From Serratia rhizosphaerae (GTDB taxonomy: Bacteria > Pseudomonadota > Gammaproteobacteria > Enterobacterales > Enterobacteriaceae): a stretch of DNA of 64,000 nt. Below are positions 17,415-25,554 of the stretch, piece after piece; position 1 is the stretch's first letter, and each line of letters begins with the position of its first letter. The position numbers and the translations under genes were made by a program. The DNA is taken from assembly GCF_009817885.1 (NCBI RefSeq), contig NZ_CP041764.1, positions 2,108,001-2,172,000 on the forward strand, written 5' to 3'. Below the pieces are notes generated by a model. That model searched no databases and had not been told where the DNA came from. It saw nothing but the letters and a program-made list of their open reading frames with translations.

Positions 17415-18806
17415 CTACGAAGATAATGTTCTGATTAAGTTGGAGAAATCTTCTTTGATGTCGTGACTTTCCTCACGCAACTGCTCAATCTTCCGGCAGG
17501 CGTGCAACACCGTGGTATGGTCGCGGCCACCAAACGCATCGCCGATTTCTGGCAGGCTGTGGTTGGTGAGCTCTTTCGCCAGCGCCATCGCCATTTGGCG
17601 CGGACGGGCGACGGAGCGCGAACGCCGTTTAGACAGCAGATCCGCGACTTTAATCTTATAGTATTCCGCCACCGTCTTTTGAATGTTGTCGATGGTGACC
17701 AGTTTTTCCTGCAGCGCCAGCAGATCGCGCAGCGCTTCACGCACGAAATCGATGGTAATGGCGCGGCCGGTAAAGTTGGCGTTGGCGATCACGCGGTTCA
17801 GCGCGCCTTCCAGCTCACGCACGTTGGAACGCAGACGCTTGGCGATGAAAAACGCCACTTCGCCCGGCAGGCGAATGTCGTTCTCGTCGGCCTTTTTCAT
17901 CAGGATCGCGACGCGCGTTTCCAGCTCCGGCGGTTCGATCGCCACCGTCAGCCCCCAGCCGAAGCGAGACTTCAGGCGGTCTTCCACGCCGTTGATCTCC
18001 TTCGGGTAGCGGTCCGACGTCAGGATAATCTGTTGATTGCCTTCCAGCAGCGCATTAAAGGTATGGAAGAACTCTTCCTGCGAACGCTCTTTATTGGCAA
18101 AAAATTGAATATCATCGATCAGCAGCGCGTCAACCGAGCGGTAGTAACGCTTAAACTCTTCGATCGCGTTGTTCTGCAGGGCTTTGACCATGTCCTGCAC
18201 AAAACGCTCCGAGTGCATATAGACCACTTTGGCATTGGCCTTGCGCGCCATAATGCCGTTGCCGACCGCGTGCAGCAGGTGAGTTTTACCCAGACCGGTG
18301 CCGCCGTACAGGAACAGCGGGTTATAGGCGCCGCCCGGGTTGTCCGCCACCTGACGCGCCGCCGCGCGCGCCAGCTGGTTCGACTTACCTTCAACGAAGT
18401 TATCAAACGTGTGCTTGGGATTGACGTTAGAGCGATAGGACAGCTCCGGCTGCGGGGCCGCGTTGTCCCAACTCGGCCGTGAAGGCGCAGCCGTGCGCGC
18501 CACCGGCGCCGCAGGGGCGCTGCGGCTTTCGGCCACCGCTTCGCTGACGGTTTGGCTGATGGGCTTGCTGCCGACTTCAAAACGCAGCAAAGGGGCATCC
18601 GTACCGCAGAAATCGTTCAGCAGTCCGTTGATATTGTTTAAGTATTTATCTCGTACCCAGTCCAGCACGAAACGATTGGGCGCATACAGCGCCAGGGTGT
18701 TGTCACTCAGTTCCGCCTGCAAGGGGCGTATCCACATACTAAATTCTGTGGCAGGTAACTCATCCTGCAATCGGGCAAGACACTGCTGCCAAAGCGAAAG
18801 TGACAC
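17415..18806 (-). CDS. dnaA: Chromosomal replication initiator DnaA
   Basis: 463-residue initiator ATPase (E. coli 467; the difference lies in the variable linker domain II, rich in Ala, Pro and Arg near residues 85-125). Domain I is SLSLWQQCLARLQDELPA. Domain III has Walker A YGGTGLGKTHLLHAV, Walker B LLIDDIQFFANKE and sensor II arginines. Domain IV holds the signature GGRDHTTVLHACRKIE for DnaA-box binding. The start is the GTG at 18806, with GGAG 6 nt upstream as in E. coli; a GTG at 18818 would overlap that ribosome binding site. DnaA boxes and many GATC sites lie upstream. Confidence 0.97.
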   Translation of the reverse strand: MSLSLWQQCLARLQDELPATEFSMWIRPLQAELSDNTLALYAPNRFVLDWVRDKYLNNINGLLNDFCGTDAPLLRFEVGSKPISQTVSEAVAESRSAPAAPVARTAAPSRPSWDNAAPQPELSYRSNVNPKHTFDNFVEGKSNQLARAAARQVADNPGGAYNPLFLYGGTGLGKTHLLHAVGNGIMARKANAKVVYMHSERFVQDMVKALQNNAIEEFKRYYRSVDALLIDDIQFFANKERSQEEFFHTFNALLEGNQQIILTSDRYPKEINGVEDRLKSRFGWGLTVAIEPPELETRVAILMKKADENDIRLPGEVAFFIAKRLRSNVRELEGALNRVIANANFTGRAITIDFVREALRDLLALQEKLVTIDNIQKTVAEYYKIKVADLLSKRRSRSVARPRQMAMALAKELTNHSLPEIGDAFGGRDHTTVLHACRKIEQLREESHDIKEDFSNLIRTLSS

Positions 18807-19089
18807 GGCGGACTCCACTCGAACAAGATCAATAATAAAGAAAAGAATCGGGCTACTTTTTTATAACTCATGGTTTTTGACACAGGCCCGGTATCGGCTG
18901 ACCGCCTGGGGGCATGCGAACCGCCTTTCACGGTTTATCCCTTCCACGCTGCCGTCGCACCCGGAGGAGGCGCGGCAAATTTCAGGGTCGCCCGGCCACG
19001 ATCCCGGCATGGGAGATCGCGATCGGAACAACGGATCATAGCGCAAATAAAGCCAGAGATCCTCCCCTTCCTCACAGATTAGATCCATT

Positions 19090-19208
19090 TTATCCACAGA
19101 CCCCGGCATGCGGCGATCTTTTCCACAAAATCCGGTCATTCACCGCATTATGTTGCCTGTCAGGGCGCAGTTTTTACATCGGTAACAGGTTATACCCGGT
19201 TATCCACC
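19090..19208. promoter_or_regulatory. DnaA boxes in the dnaA/rpmH control region
   Basis: A consensus box TTATCCACA is at 19090-19098, with one-mismatch boxes TTTTCCACA at 19119-19127 and TTATCCACC at 19200-19208. Several Dam sites (GATC) lie between here and the dnaA start. This fits the autoregulation of dnaA by DnaA and SeqA known in E. coli. The 18807-19542 interval contains no convincing gene. Confidence 0.75.
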
Positions 19209-19249
19209 CGCGGATCTTGCGCTTTATCGTCAGGATCGCGCGCGGATCC

Positions 19250-19277
19250 TTGCGATTTAACCCTGAGTCCGTATAAT
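19250..19277 (+). promoter_or_regulatory. Sigma-70 promoter of rpmH-rnpA
   Basis: TTGCGA (19250-19255), a 16-bp spacer and a perfect TATAAT (19272-19277) point toward rpmH, leaving a leader of about 260 nt. Within the leader CCTGGTT (19297-19303) could pair with AACCAGG (19384-19390). Confidence 0.75.
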
Positions 19278-19542
19278 CTTCGCCCTACGTGTGATGCCTG
19301 GTTCCTTCGATGGTGCGTTATTCGCCAGACGGGATTCTGCGTTGACCACGGGCCAAAGCGGATTTTATGCCGTATTGGCAAGCAACCAGGTAGGCTAACG
19401 CAATGCTAATTGACTCAGGACTGTACAATTATTACAATCCCGCCTCTTTATGTATTGCGATTGAGGCGTCGGTCGTCTTCACGCCGAGTAGCCAAACGCG
19501 TTTACTGATCAGTAATCAATTTAAGTTTAGGTAGAAATCGCC

Positions 19543-19683
19543 ATGAAACGCACTTTCCAACCGTCCGTATTGAAGCGCAACCGTAGCCACGGTTTCCGTG
19601 CTCGTATGGCCACTAAAAATGGTCGTCAAGTTCTGGCCCGCCGTCGTGCGAAAGGCCGTGCTCGTCTGTCTGTTTCTAAGTAA
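19543..19683 (+). CDS. rpmH: 50S ribosomal protein L34
   Basis: 46-residue, strongly basic protein beginning MKRTFQPSVLKRNRSHGF and ending RARLSVSK, essentially the enterobacterial L34. It is part of the large ribosomal subunit near the exit-tunnel side of 23S rRNA. It opens the rpmH-rnpA-yidD-yidC-mnmE cluster that is divergent from dnaA. Confidence 0.98.
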   Translation: MKRTFQPSVLKRNRSHGFRARMATKNGRQVLARRRAKGRARLSVSK

Positions 19684-19701
19684 TAAAAGCTAACCCTCTG
19701 A

Positions 19702-20061
19702 GTGGTTAAGCTCGCTTTTCCCAGGGAGTTACGTTTGTTAACTCCCACTCATTTCACTTTCGTCTTCCAGCAGCCACAACGGGCCGGCACGCCGCAAATC
19801 ACCATCCTCGGCCGCCTGAACCAGCTGGGGCATCCCCGCATCGGTCTTACCGTCGCCAAAAAACACGTCAAACGCGCCCATGAACGTAACCGAATCAAAC
19901 GCCTAACCCGCGAAAGTTTCCGTTTACGTCAGCATGAGCTGCCGCCGATGGATTTTGTCGTGGTGGCGAAAAAGGGGATAGCGGATCTGGATAACCGCGC
20001 GTTGACGGAAGCTTTGGAAAAATTATGGCGTCGCCACTGTCGCCAGGCTCCCGCATCCTGA
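19702..20061 (+). CDS. rnpA: Ribonuclease P protein component
   Basis: 119-residue basic protein (C5), the same length as in E. coli. It starts at a GTG (VKLAFPRELRLL, read as Met) and contains the signature RNRIKRLTRESFR of the RNR motif that contacts the RNase P RNA. It helps the ribozyme bind and mature precursor tRNAs. It follows rpmH by 18 bp and its last 37 bp overlap yidD, the usual enterobacterial arrangement. Confidence 0.97.
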   Translation: MVKLAFPRELRLLTPTHFTFVFQQPQRAGTPQITILGRLNQLGHPRIGLTVAKKHVKRAHERNRIKRLTRESFRLRQHELPPMDFVVVAKKGIADLDNRALTEALEKLWRRHCRQAPAS

Positions 20062-20282
20062 TCGGGCTGGTGCGAGGCTATCAGCTCGTCATCAGTCCGC
20101 TGCTTGGGCCTCGTTGTCGCTTCCAGCCGACATGTTCTCATTACGCAATTGAGGCATTAAGCAGGTTCGGCATGATAAAAGGCAGTTGGTTGACAGTGAA
20201 ACGCGTATTAAAATGCCACCCTTTGAACCCAGGTGGCGATGATCCCGTGCCGCCGAAAACCGACGATAACAGAGAACACTAA
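20025..20282 (+). CDS. yidD: Membrane protein insertion efficiency factor YidD
   Basis: 85-residue protein of the YidD (haemolytic domain) family. It contains YQLVISPLLGPRCRFQPTCSHYAIEAL with the conserved cysteines, then KRVLKCHPLNPGGDDPVP. An amphipathic N-terminal helix places it at the inner membrane, where it assists YidC-dependent insertion. It overlaps rnpA by 37 bp in another frame and ends 2 bp before yidC, a tight translational arrangement conserved in the family. Confidence 0.95.
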   Translation: MASPLSPGSRILIGLVRGYQLVISPLLGPRCRFQPTCSHYAIEALSRFGMIKGSWLTVKRVLKCHPLNPGGDDPVPPKTDDNREH

Positions 20283-20284
20283 CG

Positions 20285-21922
20285 ATGGATTCGCAACGCA
20301 ATCTTCTTCTCATCGCTTTGCTGTTCGTGTCTTTCATGATCTGGCAGGCCTGGCAGACGGACCACGCTCCGCAACCAGCCGCGCAGACCACGACGCAGAC
20401 CACGAATTCCGCAACCGGTGATGCCACAAGCTCAGGCGTACCCGCCAGCGGCCAGGGTAAACTGATTACCGTTAATACCGACGTGCTGTCGCTGACTATC
20501 AACACCCGCGGTGGCGATATCGAGCAGGCTAAACTGTTGGCTTACCCGGATACCCTGGGTTCATCGACTCCATTCCAGCTGCTGGAAACCACACCGTCAT
20601 TTGTTTATCAGGCGCAAAGCGGCCTGACCGGCAAAAACGGCCCGGATAACCCGGCCAACGGCGAGCGTCCTCTGTATCAGAGCACACAGGACAGCTATAC
20701 CCTGGCCGACGGTCAGGACGAGCTGCGCATTCCGCTGACCTTTACCGGTAAAGACGGCGCCGTCTATACCAAGACCTTTGTCCTGAAGCGCAACCACTAT
20801 GCGGTCGGCGTCGATTACAACATCGACAACAAAGGCTCAACCCCGCTGGAGCTGACCCTGTTCGGCCAGCTGAAGCAGACCACCGAACTGCCTAAGCACC
20901 GCGACACCGGCAGCAGCAACTTTGCGCTGCACACCTTCCGCGGCGCGGCGTACTCCAGCAGCGACACCAAGTACGAAAAATACGCGTTTGATAAAGACGA
21001 GAATCTGAGCGTCTCCACGCAGGGCGGCTGGGTTGCCATGCTGCAGCAGTACTTCGCTACCGCCTGGGTGCCGGCTACGCAGGGTACCAACACCTTCTAT
21101 ACCGCCAAACTGGGCAATGACCAGTCGGCCATCGGCTTCAAGTCTACGCCGGTAGTGGTGCAGGCCGGCGCACAACAGCAGCTGAACTCGACGCTGTGGG
21201 TTGGCCCGGAACTGCAGGACCAAATGGCTGAACTGGCGCCGCATCTCGACCTGACGGTGGATTACGGCTGGCTGTGGTTCATCTCCCAACCGCTGTTCAA
21301 GCTGCTGAAGTTCCTGCACAGCTTTATCGGCAACTGGGGCTTCTCGATCATCGTCATCACCTTTATCGTGCGCGGCATCATGTACCCGCTGACCAAAGCG
21401 CAGTACACCTCGATGGCGAAAATGCGCATGCTGCAGCCAAAACTGCAGGCGATGCGTGAACGTATCGGCGAAGACAAGCAGCGCATGAGTCAGGAAATGA
21501 TGGCGCTGTACAAGGCGGAGAAAGTGAACCCGCTGGGCGGCTGCCTGCCTCTGCTGATTCAGATGCCAATCTTCCTGGCGTTGTACTACATGCTGATGGG
21601 CTCGGTAGAATTGCGTCACGCGCCTTTCGCGCTGTGGATCCATGACCTGTCGGCGCAGGACCCGTACTACATCCTGCCAATCCTGATGGGCGTGACGATG
21701 TTCTTCATCCAGAAGATGTCGCCGACCACCGTGACCGACCCGATGCAGCAGAAGATCATGACCTTCATGCCGGTGATCTTCACCGTGTTCTTCCTGTGGT
21801 TCCCGTCCGGTCTGGTGCTGTACTACATCGTCAGTAACCTGGTGACCATCATCCAGCAGCAGCTGATTTATCGCGGCCTGGAAAAACGCGGTCTGCACAG
21901 CCGCGACAAGAAAAAGACATAA
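20285..21922 (+). CDS. yidC: Membrane protein insertase YidC
   Basis: 545-residue insertase (E. coli 548). An N-terminal signal-anchor helix (RNLLLIALLFVSFMIWQAW) is followed by a large periplasmic beta-sandwich (about residues 60-340). The conserved five-helix core follows, with GNWGFSIIVITFIVRGIMYPL holding the groove arginine, and then NPLGGCLPLLIQMPIFLALY. It inserts membrane proteins, including the ATP synthase c subunit, alone or with SecYEG. Confidence 0.98.
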   Translation: MDSQRNLLLIALLFVSFMIWQAWQTDHAPQPAAQTTTQTTNSATGDATSSGVPASGQGKLITVNTDVLSLTINTRGGDIEQAKLLAYPDTLGSSTPFQLLETTPSFVYQAQSGLTGKNGPDNPANGERPLYQSTQDSYTLADGQDELRIPLTFTGKDGAVYTKTFVLKRNHYAVGVDYNIDNKGSTPLELTLFGQLKQTTELPKHRDTGSSNFALHTFRGAAYSSSDTKYEKYAFDKDENLSVSTQGGWVAMLQQYFATAWVPATQGTNTFYTAKLGNDQSAIGFKSTPVVVQAGAQQQLNSTLWVGPELQDQMAELAPHLDLTVDYGWLWFISQPLFKLLKFLHSFIGNWGFSIIVITFIVRGIMYPLTKAQYTSMAKMRMLQPKLQAMRERIGEDKQRMSQEMMALYKAEKVNPLGGCLPLLIQMPIFLALYYMLMGSVELRHAPFALWIHDLSAQDPYYILPILMGVTMFFIQKMSPTTVTDPMQQKIMTFMPVIFTVFFLWFPSGLVLYYIVSNLVTIIQQQLIYRGLEKRGLHSRDKKKT

Positions 21923-21966
21923 GCGTATTGTAGGCGTTCGGTTGCCGAACGTTTGCAGTCATCCCA

Positions 21967-21992
21967 AAAGGCGGTCATGAGACCGCCTTTTT
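21967..21992 (+). terminator. Rho-independent terminator after yidC
   Basis: AAAGGCGGTC-ATGA-GACCGCCTTT followed by TT G, 44 bp after the yidC stop codon. The A-run on the left arm makes it potentially bidirectional. mnmE therefore probably has its own promoter in 21993-22054 or depends on read-through. Confidence 0.85.
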
Positions 21993-22054
21993 GTATCTGA
22001 TATGATCAACAACAGGTTTTTAGCAGCGCAGCTGCCCGTTGAAGGATAAAGGCT

Positions 22055-23419
22055 ATGAATACCACCGATACCATCGTCGCCCAAGCCACCCCGCCGGGAC
22101 GCGGCGGCGTCGGCATTCTGCGTATCTCCGGCCAGAAAGCTGCCGAGGTCGCCCAGACGCTGCTCGGCAAGCTGCCAAAGCCGCGTTACGCCGACTATCT
22201 GCCGTTCCGCGACGCCGACGGCGCCACCCTCGATCAGGGCATTGCGCTGTGGTTCCCGGGGCCGAATTCGTTTACCGGCGAAGACGTGCTGGAGCTGCAG
22301 GGCCACGGCGGCCCGGTGATCCTTGATTTGCTGCTTAAGCGCGTGCTGGCGCTGCCCGGCGTGCGTATTGCGCAGCCCGGCGAATTCTCCGAGCGCGCCT
22401 TCCTGAACGATAAGCTCGATCTGGCGCAGGCGGAGGCGATTGCCGACCTGATCGACGCCAGCTCCGAGCAGGCGGCACGCTCGGCGATGAACTCGCTGCA
22501 GGGGGCTTTTTCCAGCCGTATCCACCAGCTTGTGGAAGCACTTACTCACCTGCGAATCTATGTGGAGGCTGCGATCGACTTCCCGGATGAGGAAATCGAC
22601 TTCCTTTCTGACGGCAAAATCGAAGCCCAGCTGAACGCAGTGATCGGCGACCTTGACGAAGTACGCGGCGAAGCGCGTCAGGGCAGCCTGCTGCGCGAGG
22701 GCATGAAGGTGGTGATCGCCGGCCGGCCAAATGCCGGAAAATCAAGCCTGCTCAATGCGTTAGCCGGCCGTGAAGCGGCCATCGTCACCGATATCGCCGG
22801 CACCACCCGCGACGTGCTGCGCGAACATATTCATATCGACGGCATGCCGCTGCACATCATCGACACCGCCGGCCTGCGTGAGGCCAGTGATGAGGTGGAA
22901 CGTATCGGCATCGAACGCGCCTGGAGCGAGATTGAACAGGCGGATCGGGTGCTGTTTATGGTGGACGGCACCACCACCGGCGCCACCGAACCCGCCGAGA
23001 TCTGGCCGGAATTTATGGCGCGCCTGCCCGGTAAACTGCCGATCACCGTGGTGCGCAACAAGGCAGACATCACCGGCGAATCGCAGGGTATAACGGAAGT
23101 GAATGGTCACTCACTTATTCGCCTGTCGGCGCGAACCGGCGACGGTATCGAGGTGCTGCGCGACCACCTGAAGCAGAGCATGGGCTTCACCAGCAATATG
23201 GAAGGCGGCTTCCTGGCCCGCCGCCGCCATCTGCAGGCGCTGGAACTGGCGGCACAGCACCTGCTACAGGGCAAGGAACAGTTAGTGAGCGCTTACGCAG
23301 GTGAGCTATTGGCGGAAGAACTGCGGCAGGCGCAGCTGGCGCTGAGCGAAATCACCGGCGAATTTACCTCCGACGACCTGCTGGGGCGCATCTTCTCCAG
23401 CTTCTGTATCGGGAAATAA
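22055..23419 (+). CDS. mnmE: tRNA modification GTPase MnmE (TrmE)
   Basis: 454-residue GTPase, the same length as E. coli MnmE. The N-terminal tetrahydrofolate-binding domain starts TDTIVAQATPPGRGGVGILR. The G domain has GRPNAGKSSLLNAL (G1), DIAGTTRD (G2), DTAGLRE (G3) and NKAD (G4). The C-terminal FCIGK carries the essential cysteine. With MnmG (50262-52151) it adds the aminomethyl-type group to wobble uridine U34 of tRNAs. Confidence 0.98.
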   Translation: MNTTDTIVAQATPPGRGGVGILRISGQKAAEVAQTLLGKLPKPRYADYLPFRDADGATLDQGIALWFPGPNSFTGEDVLELQGHGGPVILDLLLKRVLALPGVRIAQPGEFSERAFLNDKLDLAQAEAIADLIDASSEQAARSAMNSLQGAFSSRIHQLVEALTHLRIYVEAAIDFPDEEIDFLSDGKIEAQLNAVIGDLDEVRGEARQGSLLREGMKVVIAGRPNAGKSSLLNALAGREAAIVTDIAGTTRDVLREHIHIDGMPLHIIDTAGLREASDEVERIGIERAWSEIEQADRVLFMVDGTTTGATEPAEIWPEFMARLPGKLPITVVRNKADITGESQGITEVNGHSLIRLSARTGDGIEVLRDHLKQSMGFTSNMEGGFLARRRHLQALELAAQHLLQGKEQLVSAYAGELLAEELRQAQLALSEITGEFTSDDLLGRIFSSFCIGK

Positions 23420-23465
23420 TCAGCGCGCGCGGTCACGCCGCGCCAACCAGCGGGAAACGGCAGCC

Positions 23466-24458
23466 ATGAGTGATGCAAAAAACAGTTGGGTTACCGCCAG
23501 CGACGTTGCGCGCCTGGCGGGCGTTTCACGCTCCGCCGTTTCACGCACCTTCACCCCCGGCGCTTCCGTCTCTGAAAAAACGCGCCAGCGGGTAGAAGCG
23601 GCCGCCGCCGAGCTGGGTTATCAGGTCAATATCATCGCCCGCTCGATGATTACCGGCAGCAGTAACTTCATCGGTCTGGTCACCGCCGGCTTTGACAATC
23701 CCTTCCGCAGTAAACTGCTGGCGCCGCTGACGCACCACCTGACCTTACAGGGGTTTATGCCGCTGCTGATCAATGCCGACGACCCTCAGCAGCTGGAGCC
23801 GCAGCTGCGCGAGCTGTTAAGTTATCACGTCGCAGGCGTGATCCTGACCTCCGGCGCCCCGCCGCTGTCGCTGGCGGAAGCGTATCTGTCACGCAAAATC
23901 CCGGTGACGCTGATCAACCGCCAGGCGGAGCTGGACGGCGCCGATCAGGTATGCAGCGATAACGGCGACGGCGCGCAGCAGGCCGCGCAGCGCTTGATGC
24001 AACATGGGGTAAAACATCCGGGGTTTATCGGCGAAGACGCCTCCTTCAGCAGCCATCAGCGGCAACAGGCGTTCACCCGTCGGCTCAGCGAGCAACAGTT
24101 GACGGTCACCAGCGCGATCTGCCCGCAAGGGGGTTACCAGGCCGGCTGGGAGGCGGCAGCCACGCTGTTGACGCAACAGCCGCAGCTCGACGCCCTGTTT
24201 TGCGCCACCGATATGCTGGCCATTGGCGCCATGGATTTTATACGCCGTCATCACCCCGCGCGCACGTTGCCGATTATCGGTTTCGACGATATCCCACAGG
24301 CAGATTTTGCCGCCTATCAGCTGACCACCCTGCGTCAGGATACGGAAATGCTGGCGCGTACCGCAGTAGACCTATTGGTCAGCCGCATCCGCCACTTCAA
24401 TCAGCCGGCGGTGCGCAAAAGCGTCCCCGTCGAGCTTATCGTGCGAGGATCGGCGTAA
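23466..24458 (+). CDS. LacI-family transcriptional regulator
   Basis: 330-residue repressor-type protein. The N-terminal helix-turn-helix and hinge (about residues 8-60) include VTASDVARLAGVSRSAVSRT, with the recognition helix SRSAVSRTF, and AELGYQVNIIARSM. The periplasmic-binding-protein-like sensor follows, with GLVTAGFDNPFRSKLL, ALFCATDMLAIGAMDFI and IIGFDDIPQADF. The gene lies 46 bp after mnmE and 133 bp before the inositol-phosphatase-family gene, with a perfect 16-bp palindrome between. It probably controls the downstream cassette; the effector is unknown. Confidence 0.88.
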   Translation: MSDAKNSWVTASDVARLAGVSRSAVSRTFTPGASVSEKTRQRVEAAAAELGYQVNIIARSMITGSSNFIGLVTAGFDNPFRSKLLAPLTHHLTLQGFMPLLINADDPQQLEPQLRELLSYHVAGVILTSGAPPLSLAEAYLSRKIPVTLINRQAELDGADQVCSDNGDGAQQAAQRLMQHGVKHPGFIGEDASFSSHQRQQAFTRRLSEQQLTVTSAICPQGGYQAGWEAAATLLTQQPQLDALFCATDMLAIGAMDFIRRHHPARTLPIIGFDDIPQADFAAYQLTTLRQDTEMLARTAVDLLVSRIRHFNQPAVRKSVPVELIVRGSA

Positions 24459-24559
24459 AACGAAAATTATGTTTTATGCGCGGACGATCACGGAATAAAC
24501 TTTTCACTTTCGCCATTATCCTGTAGCAATCTCGTAACAACACCGTGTTATCATTCAAA

Positions 24560-24575
24560 TTGCACACGTGTGCAA
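24560..24575 (+). promoter_or_regulatory. Palindromic operator candidate (LacI type)
   Basis: TTGCACACGTGTGCAA is a perfect 16-bp palindrome with the central CpG typical of LacI-family operators. It lies 16 bp upstream of the ATG at 24592, where it would overlap the transcription start or the early leader. A possible -10 (TATCAT, 24549-24554) lies just upstream. The natural ligand is the regulator encoded at 23466. Confidence 0.65.
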
Positions 24576-24591
24576 ATGCAGCGGAGGGAAA

Positions 24592-25401
24592 ATGGCATCA
24601 ACATCTGAACAAGATATCGCAGCGCGCTACCGCTTTGCCTGCGACGTTGCGCAACAGGCCGGCAGGCTGGCGTACGATTTTTACCAGCGGCGCCAGCAGC
24701 TGGCCGTTGAGCACAAAGGCGGCGACCTGCAGGACGTGGTCAGCCAGGCCGATCGGGAAGTGGAAGCGCTGACGCGCCGTCTGATCGCCCAGCGCTTTCC
24801 TCAGGATGACTTTCTCGGGGAAGAGAGCGGCGGCGGGCATGCCGCCGCGCCCTACACCTGGGTGGTGGATCCGATCGACGGCACCGCCTGCTTTCTCAAC
24901 GGATTACATACCTGGTGCGTATCGATCGGCGTGATCTTCGACGGCGATCCGGTTATCGGCGTGATTTACGATCCCAACCATCAGGAAATGTTCCACGCCC
25001 GGCGCGGCGGCGGCGCCTTTCTCAATCATGCACCCATCAACGTGCATCCGGGCCGCTCGCTGCGCGACGGCGTGATGGGAGTCGGCACCTCGCACCGCGT
25101 GACGCCGGAAGAGTTCGTGCCGTTTGTCAGTCTCCTGTTACACGCCGGCGGCATGTTTATCCGCAGCGGTTCCGGCGCGCTGATGACCGCTCAGGTCGCC
25201 GCCGGCCGCTTAATCGGCTATTACGAGCCACATATGAACGCCTGGGACAGCCTGCCCGGCATGCTGCTGGTGCAGGAAGCCGGCGGCGTCACCAATGATT
25301 TCCTGGCCGATCGGGGATTACAGAAAGGCAACGTGGCGTTAATGGCCAACGCGGAGATTTATTCCCAGCTGCGCGAATTAATTCAGCAACAGGTTAAATA
25401 A
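24592..25401 (+). CDS. Inositol monophosphatase family protein
   Basis: 269-residue Mg2+-dependent phosphatase of the IMPase/SuhB/CysQ superfamily. Metal and catalytic motifs are FLGEESGG (residues 74-81), WVVDPIDGTACFLNG (90-104) and the C-terminal NAWDSLPGMLLVQEAGG. It is predicted to hydrolyse inositol monophosphate or a similar sugar phosphate in the cytoplasm. The start at 24592 follows GGAGGG; a longer frame from 24568 would run through the operator. It is the first structural gene after the LacI-type regulator, followed by an organophosphate transporter gene and a phytase-like gene, which argues for a catabolic rather than a housekeeping role. Confidence 0.88.
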   Translation: MASTSEQDIAARYRFACDVAQQAGRLAYDFYQRRQQLAVEHKGGDLQDVVSQADREVEALTRRLIAQRFPQDDFLGEESGGGHAAAPYTWVVDPIDGTACFLNGLHTWCVSIGVIFDGDPVIGVIYDPNHQEMFHARRGGGAFLNHAPINVHPGRSLRDGVMGVGTSHRVTPEEFVPFVSLLLHAGGMFIRSGSGALMTAQVAAGRLIGYYEPHMNAWDSLPGMLLVQEAGGVTNDFLADRGLQKGNVALMANAEIYSQLRELIQQQVK

Positions 25402-25554
25402 CCGCTTGCTCGAAAAAATAAGTGGAAAGGCAATTTATTCAGGTTATGTGCCCTACAGATTAAAATAGTTAAGGACAGGTTTCTCTGCCAACGGAATAAC
25501 CGCAGAGCGCTTAATCGGCGTGTATTTTGCTAATCCGCCTTATGGAGTGAAATT

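Noticed and set aside
18861..19139. A 92-codon minus-strand frame between dnaA and rpmH
   Set aside because: It spans the dnaA promoter and DnaA boxes, has no ribosome binding site or recognisable domain, and is not part of the known gene order.
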